Shown here piece by piece: positions 25,134 through 33,600 of a DNA stretch of 35,823 bases (position 1 is its first letter; each line of letters starts with the position of its first letter). Where the stretch lies: the NCBI GenBank assembly GCA_017509685.1, contig JAFWPA010000074.1:1-35823 (forward strand). Reading direction: 5' to 3'. The notes beneath the pieces were generated by a model, which had not been told where the DNA came from, did no database searches, and saw only the letters and a list, made by a program, of their open reading frames with translations. The DNA is from Bacteroidales bacterium. Its GTDB lineage: Bacteria; Bacteroidota; Bacteroidia; Bacteroidales; UBA932. A program made the translations under genes and the position numbers.

Positions 25134-25167
25134 TCCGTGCACGAAAATGGCCTCCCTGGTGCACGGA
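25134..25167 (+). repeat. REP-like palindromic unit B1
   Basis: Perfect 9-bp arms TCCGTGCAC (25134-25142) and GTGCACGGA (25159-25167) with a 16-nt loop, nearly identical to A1. It lies about 130 bp upstream of the RAYT-like start codon and 10 bp before the insertion element. Confidence 0.8.
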
Positions 25168-25216
25168 CCCTCGATTTTGAACTGCGCCCCAAAATTTGGA
25201 CATAAAAAGTAAAGAA

Positions 25217-25738
25217 ATGAAGAAGAATGAAAATTACCCCAAGTATGTCCAAGCAATGCATCTAATGGATGAAGGGAAGAGCATCAATTATGTCTGTCAG
25301 TTGCTAAAAATGGGACAGGTTACTGTTAAGCTAATACGTCAGCGATATCTAAGAGGTGGAGAATTAGCTTTATTGCATCCTCAATACCAGCCTCTTCGTG
25401 ATACCGAAACAAAAATCAAAATATTAAGGGATATCACGGATAATCACCTATCTTTGCTGAACGCATCGCTTAAGTATGACATTCAAGTCTATACGATTAG
25501 GCGCTGGATACACGCCTATCAGACAAACGGAATAGCCGGACTTACGCGCAAACGCAAACAGACAAGCATGAAAAAGAAAAGGCAAAGAGCTGAAGCTGAG
25601 CTAGATGAGCTCGAGAAACTGCGTAAAAGGAACGAGTATCTCGAAGCTGAGAATGCTCTGTTAAAAAAAGTGAAGGCCTTAGTCGAAGAAAGGGAGAACC
25701 GTCTACGCGCGATTGGGCGGGGGCCATCCAAGAACTAA
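25217..25738 (+). CDS. IS3-family transposase OrfA
   Basis: A 173-residue DNA-binding subunit. A helix-turn-helix region (about 20-45) and a second HTH-like part (about 75-115) are followed by a long basic and acidic coiled-coil (about 120-165) typical of OrfA leucine-zipper segments. ATG 25217 is the first ATG; a TTG 21 bases upstream would fall in the inverted repeat. Near its end, at 25663-25669, is an A7 slippery run where a -1 shift would join it to OrfB as the active OrfAB transposase. Confidence 0.9.
   Translation: MKKNENYPKYVQAMHLMDEGKSINYVCQLLKMGQVTVKLIRQRYLRGGELALLHPQYQPLRDTETKIKILRDITDNHLSLLNASLKYDIQVYTIRRWIHAYQTNGIAGLTRKRKQTSMKKKRQRAEAELDELEKLRKRNEYLEAENALLKKVKALVEERENRLRAIGRGPSKN
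25663..25669 (+). other. Programmed -1 frameshift site (A7)
   Basis: In the orfA frame the codons are TTA AAA AAA GTG, giving a slippery A AAA AAA heptamer. The -1 frame is open from here through orfB with no stop and encodes the usual link RDWAGAIQELRPKY before STFYYY, so a fused transposase is expected. Confidence 0.75.
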
Positions 25739-25779
25739 GGCCGAAGTACCGTCTTGACCTCCTCCTGGAGATCAAGGAG

Positions 25780-26565
25780 ATGGCCAGATCCACATTCTAT
25801 TACTATTACGATAATGAGAAGCCTGACAAGTGGGCTGTCGAGAGGCAGCGGCTTGTAGAGTTGTATCATGAGAACAAAGGAAGATACGGATATAGAAGGC
25901 TTACCAAGGCCCTCAAAAATGAGGGATATAGCATTAGTAGTAAGACGGTTAGGCGCTTAATGAACGAGACCGGCATCAAGTGCGAAGTCAGAATGAAGAA
26001 GTATAAGTCTTACAAGGGCGAGGTTGGGAAGGTCGCGCCCAATCTGCTCGAAAGGGACTTCCAAGCAGAGGCTCCTCACCAGAAGTTGGTTACGGATGTA
26101 ACTGAGTTCCATTTGTTTGGAGAAAAGATATATCTGTCTCCTGTCTTGGACCTTTACAATAGCGAAATCATCTACTATACCATCTACAGGCGTCCGGTAT
26201 TGGACATGGTTATGGATATGATTGACGGGACGATAGAAGTTATCGGGAACAAGACTAATGCAATATTACACTCTGATCAGGGGTGGCAATATCAAAATAA
26301 AAAATACCAGAACAAGTTGAAAGATAACAATATACGGCAGAGTATGTCTAGAAGGGGGAACTGTCTGGACAATGCCGTGATGGAAAACTTCTTTGGACTA
26401 TTGAAGTCGGAATTGTTATATTTGCAAAAGTTCACTTCTGTTGACCACTTCCTCAAGGAGCTCGAAGAATATCTTCGATACTACAACGAGGAGCGAATCA
26501 AGGAAAAACTAAATGGAATGAGTCCGGTACAATACCGAACTAATAGTCGAATATCTTATTGTTAA
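25780..26565 (+). CDS. IS3-family transposase OrfB (DDE integrase core)
   Basis: A 261-residue catalytic part. An HTH_21-like region (about 25-75, with GRYGYRRL at 34-41) leads into the rve integrase core with Asp106 (TDVTEF), Asp166 (HSDQG) and Glu202 (NAVMENFF), spaced DD(35)E; the downstream LKSEL fits the family K/R position. The frame extends upstream without a stop to the A7 site, so the working protein is probably the OrfAB fusion (25217-26565); ATG 25780 would give OrfB alone. No damage is seen, so the element may be active. Confidence 0.93.
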   Translation: MARSTFYYYYDNEKPDKWAVERQRLVELYHENKGRYGYRRLTKALKNEGYSISSKTVRRLMNETGIKCEVRMKKYKSYKGEVGKVAPNLLERDFQAEAPHQKLVTDVTEFHLFGEKIYLSPVLDLYNSEIIYYTIYRRPVLDMVMDMIDGTIEVIGNKTNAILHSDQGWQYQNKKYQNKLKDNNIRQSMSRRGNCLDNAVMENFFGLLKSELLYLQKFTSVDHFLKELEEYLRYYNEERIKEKLNGMSPVQYRTNSRISYC

Positions 26566-26602
26566 ATCCGTCCAACAAAAGGGGCGCACATCATTTTGGG
26601 CA

Positions 26603-26637
26603 TCCAGTGCACGAATAAGCCTTCCCTGGTGCACGGA
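26603..26637 (+). repeat. REP-like palindromic unit B2
   Basis: GTGCAC (26607-26612), a 16-nt loop and GTGCACGGA (26629-26637); the left outer arm has one substitution (TCCAGTGCAC). After removing the insertion element and one TTT, its GTGCAC core lies exactly 51 bp after that of B1, as between A1 and A2. The trailing ACCCCTCATTTTGAG resembles the spacer between units, hinting that the array was once longer. Confidence 0.8.
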
Positions 26638-26667
26638 CCCCTCATTTTGAGTGTTCCATGCGGCGAA

Positions 26668-26699
26668 ATTGCATAATCCCCGTAAATTGCGTAATTTTG
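26668..26699 (+). promoter_or_regulatory. Promoter of the TlpA-like/lepA unit
   Basis: ATTG (26668-26671), a 20-nt spacer and TAATTTTG (26692-26699) match the Bacteroidota promoter form. The ATG at 26709 is 9 nt further. This position rules out a longer reading starting at 26658. GGAGG (26699-26703) looks like a Shine-Dalgarno but probably lies at or before the transcript start. Confidence 0.6.
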
Positions 26700-26708
26700 G
26701 AGGTTAAA

Positions 26709-27230
26709 ATGAACGCGATGAAAAAAATGTTGACTTTAATGGCCGCCCTGCTTGCTTGCGTGGGACTGGCTGCTCAGAATACCACAGAAGAAGATCTGGA
26801 TGCCCAATATGCAGTGAATCTGCTGAACCCCGGCACGCAGGCACCGGATTTCGCCCTGCAGGACGTCAATGGTAAAACGTTCAAGCTCAGTGATTTCCAG
26901 GGCCGCAAGGTGGTGCTGGTATTCTGGGCTTCCTGGTGCCCGGACTGCCGGGCCGAGGTTCCCCAGCTCAAGGCCATGCACGCCGCCGCCAATCCGGAGA
27001 AGGTGGTCTTTGTGTCCGTTTCCTTCGACCGCACGCTGGAGGCGCTTAAGAAATATGTGGCCGAAAACGAGCTTCCGGGCGTACAACTTTATGACGGAAG
27101 TGGAAAAAAGGATTCCAAGGTATCGGCCGATTTCGGCGTCAAGTGGATTCCCGCCCTTTACCTCCTTGACGAGAAAGGAAAGGTGGTGCTGGGCACCGTC
27201 ATGATTGACAAACTGGCAAAGGCCCTATGA
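26709..27230 (+). CDS. TlpA-like thioredoxin-fold protein, exported
   Basis: A 173-residue periplasmic or outer-membrane-side thiol oxidoreductase-like protein. A Sec signal peptide (about 1-22, ending GLAAQ) is followed by an AhpC/TSA-redoxin fold; the active site is WASWCPDC (73-80) with Cys77 and Cys80. The [15 protein letters not shown] stretch with its cis-Pro is in the expected place near the C-terminus. It may reduce disulfides or carry electrons in the envelope. It begins at the ATG after the promoter; its stop overlaps the lepA start by 4 nt (ATGA). Pairing with lepA appears to be transcriptional only. Confidence 0.9.
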   Translation: MNAMKKMLTLMAALLACVGLAAQNTTEEDLDAQYAVNLLNPGTQAPDFALQDVNGKTFKLSDFQGRKVVLVFWASWCPDCRAEVPQLKAMHAAANPEKVVFVSVSFDRTLEALKKYVAENELPGVQLYDGSGKKDSKVSADFGVKWIPALYLLDEKGKVVLGTVMIDKLAKAL

Positions 27231-29014
27231 AGAATATCCGCAACTTCTGCATCATAGCCCACATCGACCATGGTAAATCCACCCTGGCCGACCGTCTCCT
27301 GGAACTCACCCGTACGCTGAGCGACCGCGAGATGGAGAACCAGGTGCTGGACGATATGGACCTGGAGCGGGAGAAGGGCATCACCATCAAGAGCCACGCC
27401 ATCCAGATGGATTACCTGCGGGACGGCGTTACGTATCGGCTCAACCTCATCGACACTCCCGGACACGTGGACTTCTCCTACGAAGTGTCGCGTTCCATCG
27501 CTTCCTGCGAGGGTGCCCTGCTGGTGGTGGATGCCTCACAAGGTATTCAGGCCCAGACCATTTCCAATCTGTATCAGGCCATCGACCACGGGTTGGAAAT
27601 CATCCCCGTGCTCAATAAGATTGATATGGACAGCGCCCAGCCGGAGGTGGTTACGGACCAGGTGTGCGACCTTCTGGGCTGCGACCCGGAGGAGGTGCTG
27701 CGGGTATCGGCCCGTACGGGAGAAGGCGTGCAGGCGGTGCTGGACGCCATCGTGAACAAAGTGCCCGCGCCCAAGGGAGACCCCGACGCTCCGCTGCAGG
27801 CGCTCATCTTCGACTCCGTCTTCAACCAGTTCCGCGGCATCATCGCATATTTCAAGGTGGTGAACGGCAGCCTCAAGACCGGCGACAAAGTGAAATTCTT
27901 CTCTACCGGCAATGAATACGAGGCCGAGGAAGTGGGTAACCTGAAACTCAAGCTTAACCCTACCGGCGAGGTCAAGGCAGGTGACGTAGGATACATCATC
28001 ACCGGTATCAAGGCCGCCGTGGAGGTGAAGGTGGGAGACACCATCACGCACGTGGAAGAGCCTTGCTCTCAGGCAATTGCCGGCTTCGAGGAAGTAAAGC
28101 CGATGGTATTCGCCGGCCTGTATCCGGTAGATGCCTCCAAGTTCGAGGAACTGCGCGCCACGCTGGAGAAATTCCAGCTGAACGACGCCTCCTTCACCTA
28201 CGAGCCCGAAAGTTCCCTGGCGCTGGGCTTCGGCTTCCGCTGCGGTTTCCTGGGCCTGCTGCATCTGGAAATCGTGCAGGAGCGCCTGTTCCGGGAGTTC
28301 AACATGGACGTGATTACCACCGTCCCCAACGTATCTTATAAGGTATATACCACCAAAGGCGAGGTCATCGACGTGCACAACCCGTCCGGCCTGCCCGCTC
28401 CGTCGGTGATTGACCATATCGAAGAGCCCTACATCCGCGCGCAGATTATCACCAAGGCCGATTTCTACGGCCCCATCATGAAACTGTGCATGGACAAGCG
28501 CGGCACATTGATTGGCCAGCACTACATTACCACGGACCGTGTGGAGTTGAACTACGACCTGCCGCTTTCAGAGGTAGTGTTCGATTTCTACGATAAATTG
28601 AAGTCCATCTCCAAAGGCTACGCCTCCTTCGACTATCATGTGACGGATTTCCGTCCGGCGCGGCTGGTGAAGCTGGATATTCTTTTGAACGGAGACCCGG
28701 CCGATGCTTTAAGTACGCTCATTCACGAAGACCACGCCTACGACTTCGGCCGAAAGATCTGCCTCAAGCTGAAAGATTTGATTCCCCGCCAGCAGTTCGA
28801 CATTGCCGTGCAGGCGGCCATCGGCGCCAAGATCATCGCCCGTGAAACCGTGCGCCAGGTTCGCAAGGACGTGACCGCCAAGTGCTACGGCGGCGACGTC
28901 ACCCGTAAGCGCAAACTCTTGGAAAAGCAGAAGGAAGGCAAAAAGCGTATGCGCCAGATTGGCACCGTCCAAGTACCCCAAAGCGCCTTTATGGCTGTAC
29001 TGAAACTGGACTAA
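27227..29014 (+). CDS. lepA: Elongation factor 4 (LepA)
   Basis: A 595-residue ribosome-associated GTPase, normal length. The G1 motif AHIDHGKST is at 11-19, G2/G3 follow ([15 protein letters not shown]), and NKID lies near 126-129. The LepA-only C-terminal domain is present ([20 protein letters not shown] and following), separating it from EF-G. It influences translation initiation or elongation under stress; its role is still debated. The start overlaps the TlpA-like stop as ATGA, implying coupled translation. A repeat copy and a terminator follow. Confidence 0.98.
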   Translation: MKNIRNFCIIAHIDHGKSTLADRLLELTRTLSDREMENQVLDDMDLEREKGITIKSHAIQMDYLRDGVTYRLNLIDTPGHVDFSYEVSRSIASCEGALLVVDASQGIQAQTISNLYQAIDHGLEIIPVLNKIDMDSAQPEVVTDQVCDLLGCDPEEVLRVSARTGEGVQAVLDAIVNKVPAPKGDPDAPLQALIFDSVFNQFRGIIAYFKVVNGSLKTGDKVKFFSTGNEYEAEEVGNLKLKLNPTGEVKAGDVGYIITGIKAAVEVKVGDTITHVEEPCSQAIAGFEEVKPMVFAGLYPVDASKFEELRATLEKFQLNDASFTYEPESSLALGFGFRCGFLGLLHLEIVQERLFREFNMDVITTVPNVSYKVYTTKGEVIDVHNPSGLPAPSVIDHIEEPYIRAQIITKADFYGPIMKLCMDKRGTLIGQHYITTDRVELNYDLPLSEVVFDFYDKLKSISKGYASFDYHVTDFRPARLVKLDILLNGDPADALSTLIHEDHAYDFGRKICLKLKDLIPRQQFDIAVQAAIGAKIIARETVRQVRKDVTAKCYGGDVTRKRKLLEKQKEGKKRMRQIGTVQVPQSAFMAVLKLD

Positions 29015-29033
29015 AACATTCTATAACTTTCAT

Positions 29034-29065
29034 AGAGCCCTCCCCCGTGCACCAGGGAGGGCTCT
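29034..29065 (-). repeat. Inverted, degenerate REP-like copy D after lepA
   Basis: A perfect 11-bp stem AGAGCCCTCCC (29034-29044) and its complement (29055-29065) with a 10-nt loop containing CCGTGCACCA. It aligns with the reverse complement of unit A2 (AGCCCTCC, CCGTGCACCAG, GAGGGCT), and the next bases (GTGCTCGGGGG) resemble the degenerated distal arm. It lies 20 bp past the lepA stop and has no T run, but could stabilise the lepA 3' end. Confidence 0.65.
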
Positions 29066-29087
29066 GGGGTGCTCGGGGGTGTCAAAA

Positions 29088-29121
29088 AATCTATCGGCAC
29101 CGAAGGGGGTGCCGATAGATT
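29088..29121 (-). terminator. Terminator of the fimbrillin-like operon
   Basis: A perfect 14-bp stem (AATCTATCGGCACC, 29088-29101, complement at 29108-29121) with a 6-nt loop; on the minus strand it is followed directly by TTTTTTG. It ends the operon whose last stop codon is at 29142, and separates it from the convergent lepA. Confidence 0.9.
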
Positions 29122-29141
29122 AATGAGAGTGTGGCCAGGGG

Positions 29142-31643
29142 CTACTCAGTTACACCATTGAGAGAGTAAACCCACGCTTTCTTGTTGGAAGTTTCGGGTG
29201 TGCCATTGTATATGGTGGTCTTTCCGTACACAATCACCTCATCCCCTACGGCAATCTGGGTATTTCCTTCTACCCAGGCCTGATTATTTAACCAGTACAC
29301 GCCATAGCATTCAAAATCCTGCTGGGGATCCGTAGTCTTTTTCTTGTCACTGGAAACACCATGGGCAACACCATCATCGGAAATCCAGAACGTAGCCGTT
29401 CCGTATTGGGCCGAGAAAGAGTACAGGATAGCGGAAATCTTGCCTTTGATGTAGACTTCGTCCTGGGGAGTATTGTCGCCAAGGATGAGCGAAGTGATGT
29501 CGGCTACAGAATACGGGTCATCCAGCGTGCCGGCATGGTCGGTGGTCGTATTCTTTGCCTGGTCTATGACAACACTTGCCGTTACCCCATCGTAGTTGAA
29601 GTAAAGGAAGCCTTGGCGATCTTCTCCTTCGTTTTGCGAAACGGTAACATGCAGGACATACCAGTCGGAATCGATGTAATCCCAATAACAAGACAGCCAG
29701 TCCGCTTCGGTTTTCACTTCCGGCTTTCCAAAGCAGCGGAAGTTAAACTGAGCATCACCTCCAGAAGCATCCAGTGAAGCATAGTTGCTCAGGAATCCCA
29801 GCGGAGTAAGCCTTTCCACGGAAACCAGATTCACATCCTTCAGCTCCACGAGGCCGTTATAGGTTGTCCTGACACCCTCTACCTGGACATAGTCTCCGGG
29901 AAGCAAGCCGAATTCATCGGTGAACCAACCACCAGAGTTTTTGGGATAAAGACCTTGGCTGTTCACCGTACCGTAAATATAGAGCGTATTATCGCCATAC
30001 GGCTTATCGGCAATATAATAATTGCCATAATTGGTGTTTTCCAGTCCGGACACATAACCGCCAACCCAATAGGTTTCTCCGTCGGTACCGTTAAGAACCT
30101 CATCGATACTGACCACAGAGGGCAGATCCTCCACCCATCTGGCATATATATACGGCTCATAAGGATCGAAATAGACCTGGTACACACCGTCGGCGGGAAG
30201 CATTAGATTGGGTCCTCCTCTCCTCAGGGTATAGAAACGACCCGTTTCAATCACCTGTGATTCCCACACGTCAGAATCGTAACCGAACTCCAGGAACCAG
30301 TCTCCACCGAAACGGATCTTGAACTCTTCTCCTTCCCGATACTTGATGTCGAAAACAACCATCGGGTGAATGACATCATTCTCCACAGTGACATAAGAGG
30401 AATAATCCAACATATGATCCCGCTGCCAATCCAAGCCTTCCAGGGTACCGGTTATGCCCCAGGTACCACTCTCTCCAACAGGGTAGATTTCCAGACTGCT
30501 CTTTTCTCTGGGATACCAGAAGAGTTCATACACGCCTTCACGCGGGAAACTAATGTTCAGTCCATTACTTACCAACTGGTTATCTCCGAATTGCAATTCC
30601 TGTTCTTCTCCTATGCCATAATTCACGTCCCAAGCCCCATCCTTGCGGAGTTTTATTGATTCACCCTCACGGATGTAGACCAGGGCATAGTAGGCGTCAG
30701 CGCCATTATAGCAATTGAACATAGGGAAGTCCATATCCCAGTTAGTTCCCTGGAAATTGCCAATCACAGACCAGTTCTCCCGGCCGGGCATGGGGAATTC
30801 CAGATCGTTGTTGTCGGTCCACTCGGTTACCTCCGATGTGAAATCGGTGAAGATATCGTTCTCCTTCAATGTCACATAAGCGGTGTAACTGCAGGACTGG
30901 TTAAACCAGATATCATAAGTACTTTGATAGGTGAACTGCTTTCCGTCGGCCGTAGTGATCATCAATTGAGGCTGGCAACTCTGGGCGGGAATAATCACGG
31001 CCCATACGGGCTCCCCTTCCGGAGTAGTGGCCTTGCAGGTTTTGATGGTACCGGGAAGACCAATCGTATTGTAGTATTCACTGACTTCTCCCTCTACACG
31101 CCCCCTCACATTAGACAGATAGATGTCGGTAATCTGGAGGTCCTGCAACTGGTTGTCCACATGAATGACAATCTTGGAGAAGCAGTGCCGGAAATTGAAG
31201 CTTACCACTCCGTCGGAAGGGTTGGAGGCCGTAGTGGCCACCATGAAATCCGACGCCGTAAACAGCGCGTGAGTAGATTGGTCGGCGTTCACGAAGTGCT
31301 CCGACCACTCATTGGTCCTTTCCGGATCGTAGGGATAATAGGCTCTGAAGTCTACCTTCCTTTCATCCCCGGGGGTCCAGAAGAGCCTGGTTTCGGGAAC
31401 CAAGGCGGTTCCGTCCCAAGTCATCTTCACATTGGTCGCCGACACCGGTGAACTGGCAAACAGGCCCACCTGGTCACCAAGTTCCAGCCCCGTGTCGGTG
31501 GCCTTCACCTGGAAGGTGCCTACCTGTGCGGTGAACTTGATTTCAAGGCTGTCACCAGACTGGATATCCTCCCGGATGGCCGTGCATCCGGCAAGCACCA
31601 ATCCCAGCGCCAAAGCCGAAATATTTAGTATTCTGCGAATCAT
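29142..31643 (-). CDS. Fimbrillin-like lipoprotein with SusF-type modules, OB-fold and BACON domains
   Basis: An 833-residue surface lipoprotein (LAGC lipobox, Cys20). Visible domains: fimbrillin/Mfa-like (33-285; VKATDTGLELGDQVGLF, AYYPY, SFNFRHCFSKIVI, and a closing VTEWTDNNDLEF), two SusE/F-like modules (about 290-390 with IKLRKDGAWDVNYG; 393-506 with FKIRFGGDWFLEFG), an OB-fold-like domain (509-612), a BACON-like domain (614-697) and another OB-fold-like domain (704-833; DEVYIKGKISAI). The last two are inferred from typical strand patterns, not clear motifs. It probably binds or presents glycans; a structural fimbrial role is possible but not shown. Last gene of its operon, 13 nt after its neighbour. 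Confidence 0.75.
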   Translation of the reverse strand: MIRRILNISALALGLVLAGCTAIREDIQSGDSLEIKFTAQVGTFQVKATDTGLELGDQVGLFASSPVSATNVKMTWDGTALVPETRLFWTPGDERKVDFRAYYPYDPERTNEWSEHFVNADQSTHALFTASDFMVATTASNPSDGVVSFNFRHCFSKIVIHVDNQLQDLQITDIYLSNVRGRVEGEVSEYYNTIGLPGTIKTCKATTPEGEPVWAVIIPAQSCQPQLMITTADGKQFTYQSTYDIWFNQSCSYTAYVTLKENDIFTDFTSEVTEWTDNNDLEFPMPGRENWSVIGNFQGTNWDMDFPMFNCYNGADAYYALVYIREGESIKLRKDGAWDVNYGIGEEQELQFGDNQLVSNGLNISFPREGVYELFWYPREKSSLEIYPVGESGTWGITGTLEGLDWQRDHMLDYSSYVTVENDVIHPMVVFDIKYREGEEFKIRFGGDWFLEFGYDSDVWESQVIETGRFYTLRRGGPNLMLPADGVYQVYFDPYEPYIYARWVEDLPSVVSIDEVLNGTDGETYWVGGYVSGLENTNYGNYYIADKPYGDNTLYIYGTVNSQGLYPKNSGGWFTDEFGLLPGDYVQVEGVRTTYNGLVELKDVNLVSVERLTPLGFLSNYASLDASGGDAQFNFRCFGKPEVKTEADWLSCYWDYIDSDWYVLHVTVSQNEGEDRQGFLYFNYDGVTASVVIDQAKNTTTDHAGTLDDPYSVADITSLILGDNTPQDEVYIKGKISAILYSFSAQYGTATFWISDDGVAHGVSSDKKKTTDPQQDFECYGVYWLNNQAWVEGNTQIAVGDEVIVYGKTTIYNGTPETSNKKAWVYSLNGVTE

Positions 31644-31656
31644 GGTTCAAAGCTTT

Positions 31657-33600
31657 TTAGTTAGCGTTGTATGTAGCAGAAAGCGTATTCTCGACGGTGT
31701 TGAGCATCAGAGTCCATTGGCCCTCCATGGGAAGCATGATGTTGGGGCCATTCGGAATCATTGTTGCCGAATAGGTATTATTCCCGGTGTCGGTCCAGCC
31801 TCCATCTATGCCCAGATTCACATCCCAGGTACCGCTCTGGCGGAACTTAAACTCCTCCCCATTATTATAATCAAGGACGGCACTCCAACAACCGGGGAAA
31901 CCAGCAGCACTTTGATCGGTCATCTGAAAATCCTGGTCCCAGGAAGAACCGTAAATATTGCCGATTATCGTCCATTCACCTTCGGCAGGCCTATAAGGTT
32001 TAACCAGCGTGATGTCCGTGATGGCTACATTCTGACCCATAATGACCAATGCGGAGCCCCAGTATTGAATGTTGGTTAGGGCATTATACCATTGCTCGTC
32101 AACATTAAGGGTTACATGACCGGTCATGAAATTGTAATTATAGGACTCGAACAAAGTGCCGTTATTCAGTGCAAAATGTCCGTCATAGACCTGGAAAATC
32201 CAATAATCATAATAGGGGAAAGCATTATAATAAATGTTGATGGCGTCCCCAACCTGCAGGTTGTTATTCACCCACACGTCTTCGGTGGCAAAGCTGCTGT
32301 TGATGGCTTCTTCATAATTCCAGTCGTTCATATAAACCCCACCGGACCAGATGGGCGTTCCTTCCGGAGTGGGGAGATCCTCCTGCCATCCCAGAAACAC
32401 TCTTCCGTTCTCCAGATAAAGCTCGACTCTGTAAACACCGTCCTCCTGAACGACGAAATTCTGCCCACCCTGGGAAATGTCATAGCCTACCCAGTTGTAC
32501 TTTTCGCCCACGGCAGTGATGTCTGCAGCACCGAAGTTGATATCCCAGGAACCGTCTTTGCGGAACTTGAACTCGTCACCGGCATGAAGTACCACGTCTG
32601 TGTACAAGTACTCGGGAGAACCTTGCAGGTTAAAGTCCCTGTCCCAGGCGGTTCCGTAGAGAGTACCCACGAGAGCCCACTGGCCTTCGAAAAGCGGATT
32701 GGGCTGCCTGAACCAGAAGCCGCCGTTATCGATCCAATCATAGACATTGGCCAAGAAACTGGTGGAAATGGCCGTCTCATCCAGAATCACCTGGGCCGTG
32801 TAACGGCGTGCTGCAGCGAAATACACATTATACTCTGACTTATATGTGTATTCCTTGCCACTTTCAGTGACCAGCGTCAGCGTAATCAGACAGCTCTGGG
32901 AAGGGATGATGACAGACCAGGCTTTTTCACCGGCTGCCGTAACGCCTTCACAGGCCTTGACGCTGCTGGGTTCGCCGGTGGAACCATAATTCTGGCTGTG
33001 AACGATGTCAAATACGCCGTCGGCATAAACATTACCCACATAGACCTCCTTCACGGGATCGTTCAGGCGGTTGTCAACGGTGAGAACCAGTTTGGACAAC
33101 CTGTGGATAAAGGTGAAGTTCACCGTACCCTCGGCGGGAGTGGCATAGGTGGAAGCCGTCATCAGGTCAGAGGCCGTGTAAGCGGCGTGTGTAGACTGGT
33201 CCTTCTGCACGGAGAATGCCAAATACAAGCCCCCCTCGTCTGTTGCAATTTGAGGCTCTGCGGTATAGGGATAATAGGCGCTGAACAGGGTGGATTCGTC
33301 TACAAGTTGATTGAACCCCCACTGGACGGGCGTTTCGGGCGTGAGGGCACCGTCCTTCCAGTCCAGGCGGACGTTCTCAGCCTTCACGTGATCACCGGCA
33401 TACAGGCCTATGGCGTCTCCGTTTTCGAAGGCGGTATCGGTGGCCTTCACCTGGAAGGAGCCGATGGATGCCGAGAACCGGATGTCACGGTTTTCGGAAA
33501 CACCCTTGTCCTCCTGAAGGGTAGAGCAACCGACGGCAGTCAGGCACAGGGCGGCCGCCGCTGCAAAGTATTTTGCTATCGTGTGTTTCATGGTCTTCAT
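31657..33600 (-). CDS. Fimbrillin-like lipoprotein with SusF-type modules
   Basis: A 647-residue lipoprotein (AVGC lipobox, Cys25). A fimbrillin/Mfa-like domain covers about 38-297 (VKATDTAFENGDAIGLY, AYYPY, VNFTFIHRLSKLVLTVDN, VYDWIDNGGFWF). Then a SusE/F-like module (303-408; FKFRKDGSWDINFG), a beta-rich domain of the kind found beside Bacteroidota glycosidases (about 415-537; WSGGVYMNDWN), and a second SusE/F-like module (540-647; FKFRQSGTWDVNLG). ATG 33600 overlaps the upstream stop as TAATG; a second ATG at 33591 is possible. The Trp and Asn residues of the module core are kept, so glycan binding is plausible. Confidence 0.78.
   Translation of the reverse strand: MKTMKHTIAKYFAAAAALCLTAVGCSTLQEDKGVSENRDIRFSASIGSFQVKATDTAFENGDAIGLYAGDHVKAENVRLDWKDGALTPETPVQWGFNQLVDESTLFSAYYPYTAEPQIATDEGGLYLAFSVQKDQSTHAAYTASDLMTASTYATPAEGTVNFTFIHRLSKLVLTVDNRLNDPVKEVYVGNVYADGVFDIVHSQNYGSTGEPSSVKACEGVTAAGEKAWSVIIPSQSCLITLTLVTESGKEYTYKSEYNVYFAAARRYTAQVILDETAISTSFLANVYDWIDNGGFWFRQPNPLFEGQWALVGTLYGTAWDRDFNLQGSPEYLYTDVVLHAGDEFKFRKDGSWDINFGAADITAVGEKYNWVGYDISQGGQNFVVQEDGVYRVELYLENGRVFLGWQEDLPTPEGTPIWSGGVYMNDWNYEEAINSSFATEDVWVNNNLQVGDAINIYYNAFPYYDYWIFQVYDGHFALNNGTLFESYNYNFMTGHVTLNVDEQWYNALTNIQYWGSALVIMGQNVAITDITLVKPYRPAEGEWTIIGNIYGSSWDQDFQMTDQSAAGFPGCWSAVLDYNNGEEFKFRQSGTWDVNLGIDGGWTDTGNNTYSATMIPNGPNIMLPMEGQWTLMLNTVENTLSATYNAN

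Larger units (their letters stand above)
25178..26593 (+). mobile_element. Complete IS3-family element (IS150-like group), 1416 bp
   Basis: The ends are imperfect 24-bp inverted repeats (25178-25201, starting TGAACTGCGCCCC; 26570-26593, whose complement starts TGATGTGCGCCCC), 17 of 24 matching, with the IS3-type TGnnCTGnnCCCC character. A 3-bp target duplication TTT flanks it (25175-25177, 26594-26596). It carries orfA and orfB in a -1 relationship with a DD(35)E transposase. It is AT-richer than the host DNA, which suggests recent arrival. It splits a GTGCAC repeat array; the pre-insertion sequence can be reconstructed from the intact array at 23022. Confidence 0.93.

Noticed and set aside
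25002-25256. N-terminal extension of the RAYT-like protein back to 25256
   Set aside because: It would translate repeat B1 and the end of the insertion element and has no internal ATG; ATG 25001 begins the conserved part.
23022-26637. CRISPR array
   Set aside because: Only two units per array, internal palindromes and nearly identical spacers; no cas genes nearby.
26658-26708. Upstream ATG for the TlpA-like protein at 26658
   Set aside because: It lies before the -33/-7 elements (26668-26699); starting at 26709 gives a proper signal peptide.
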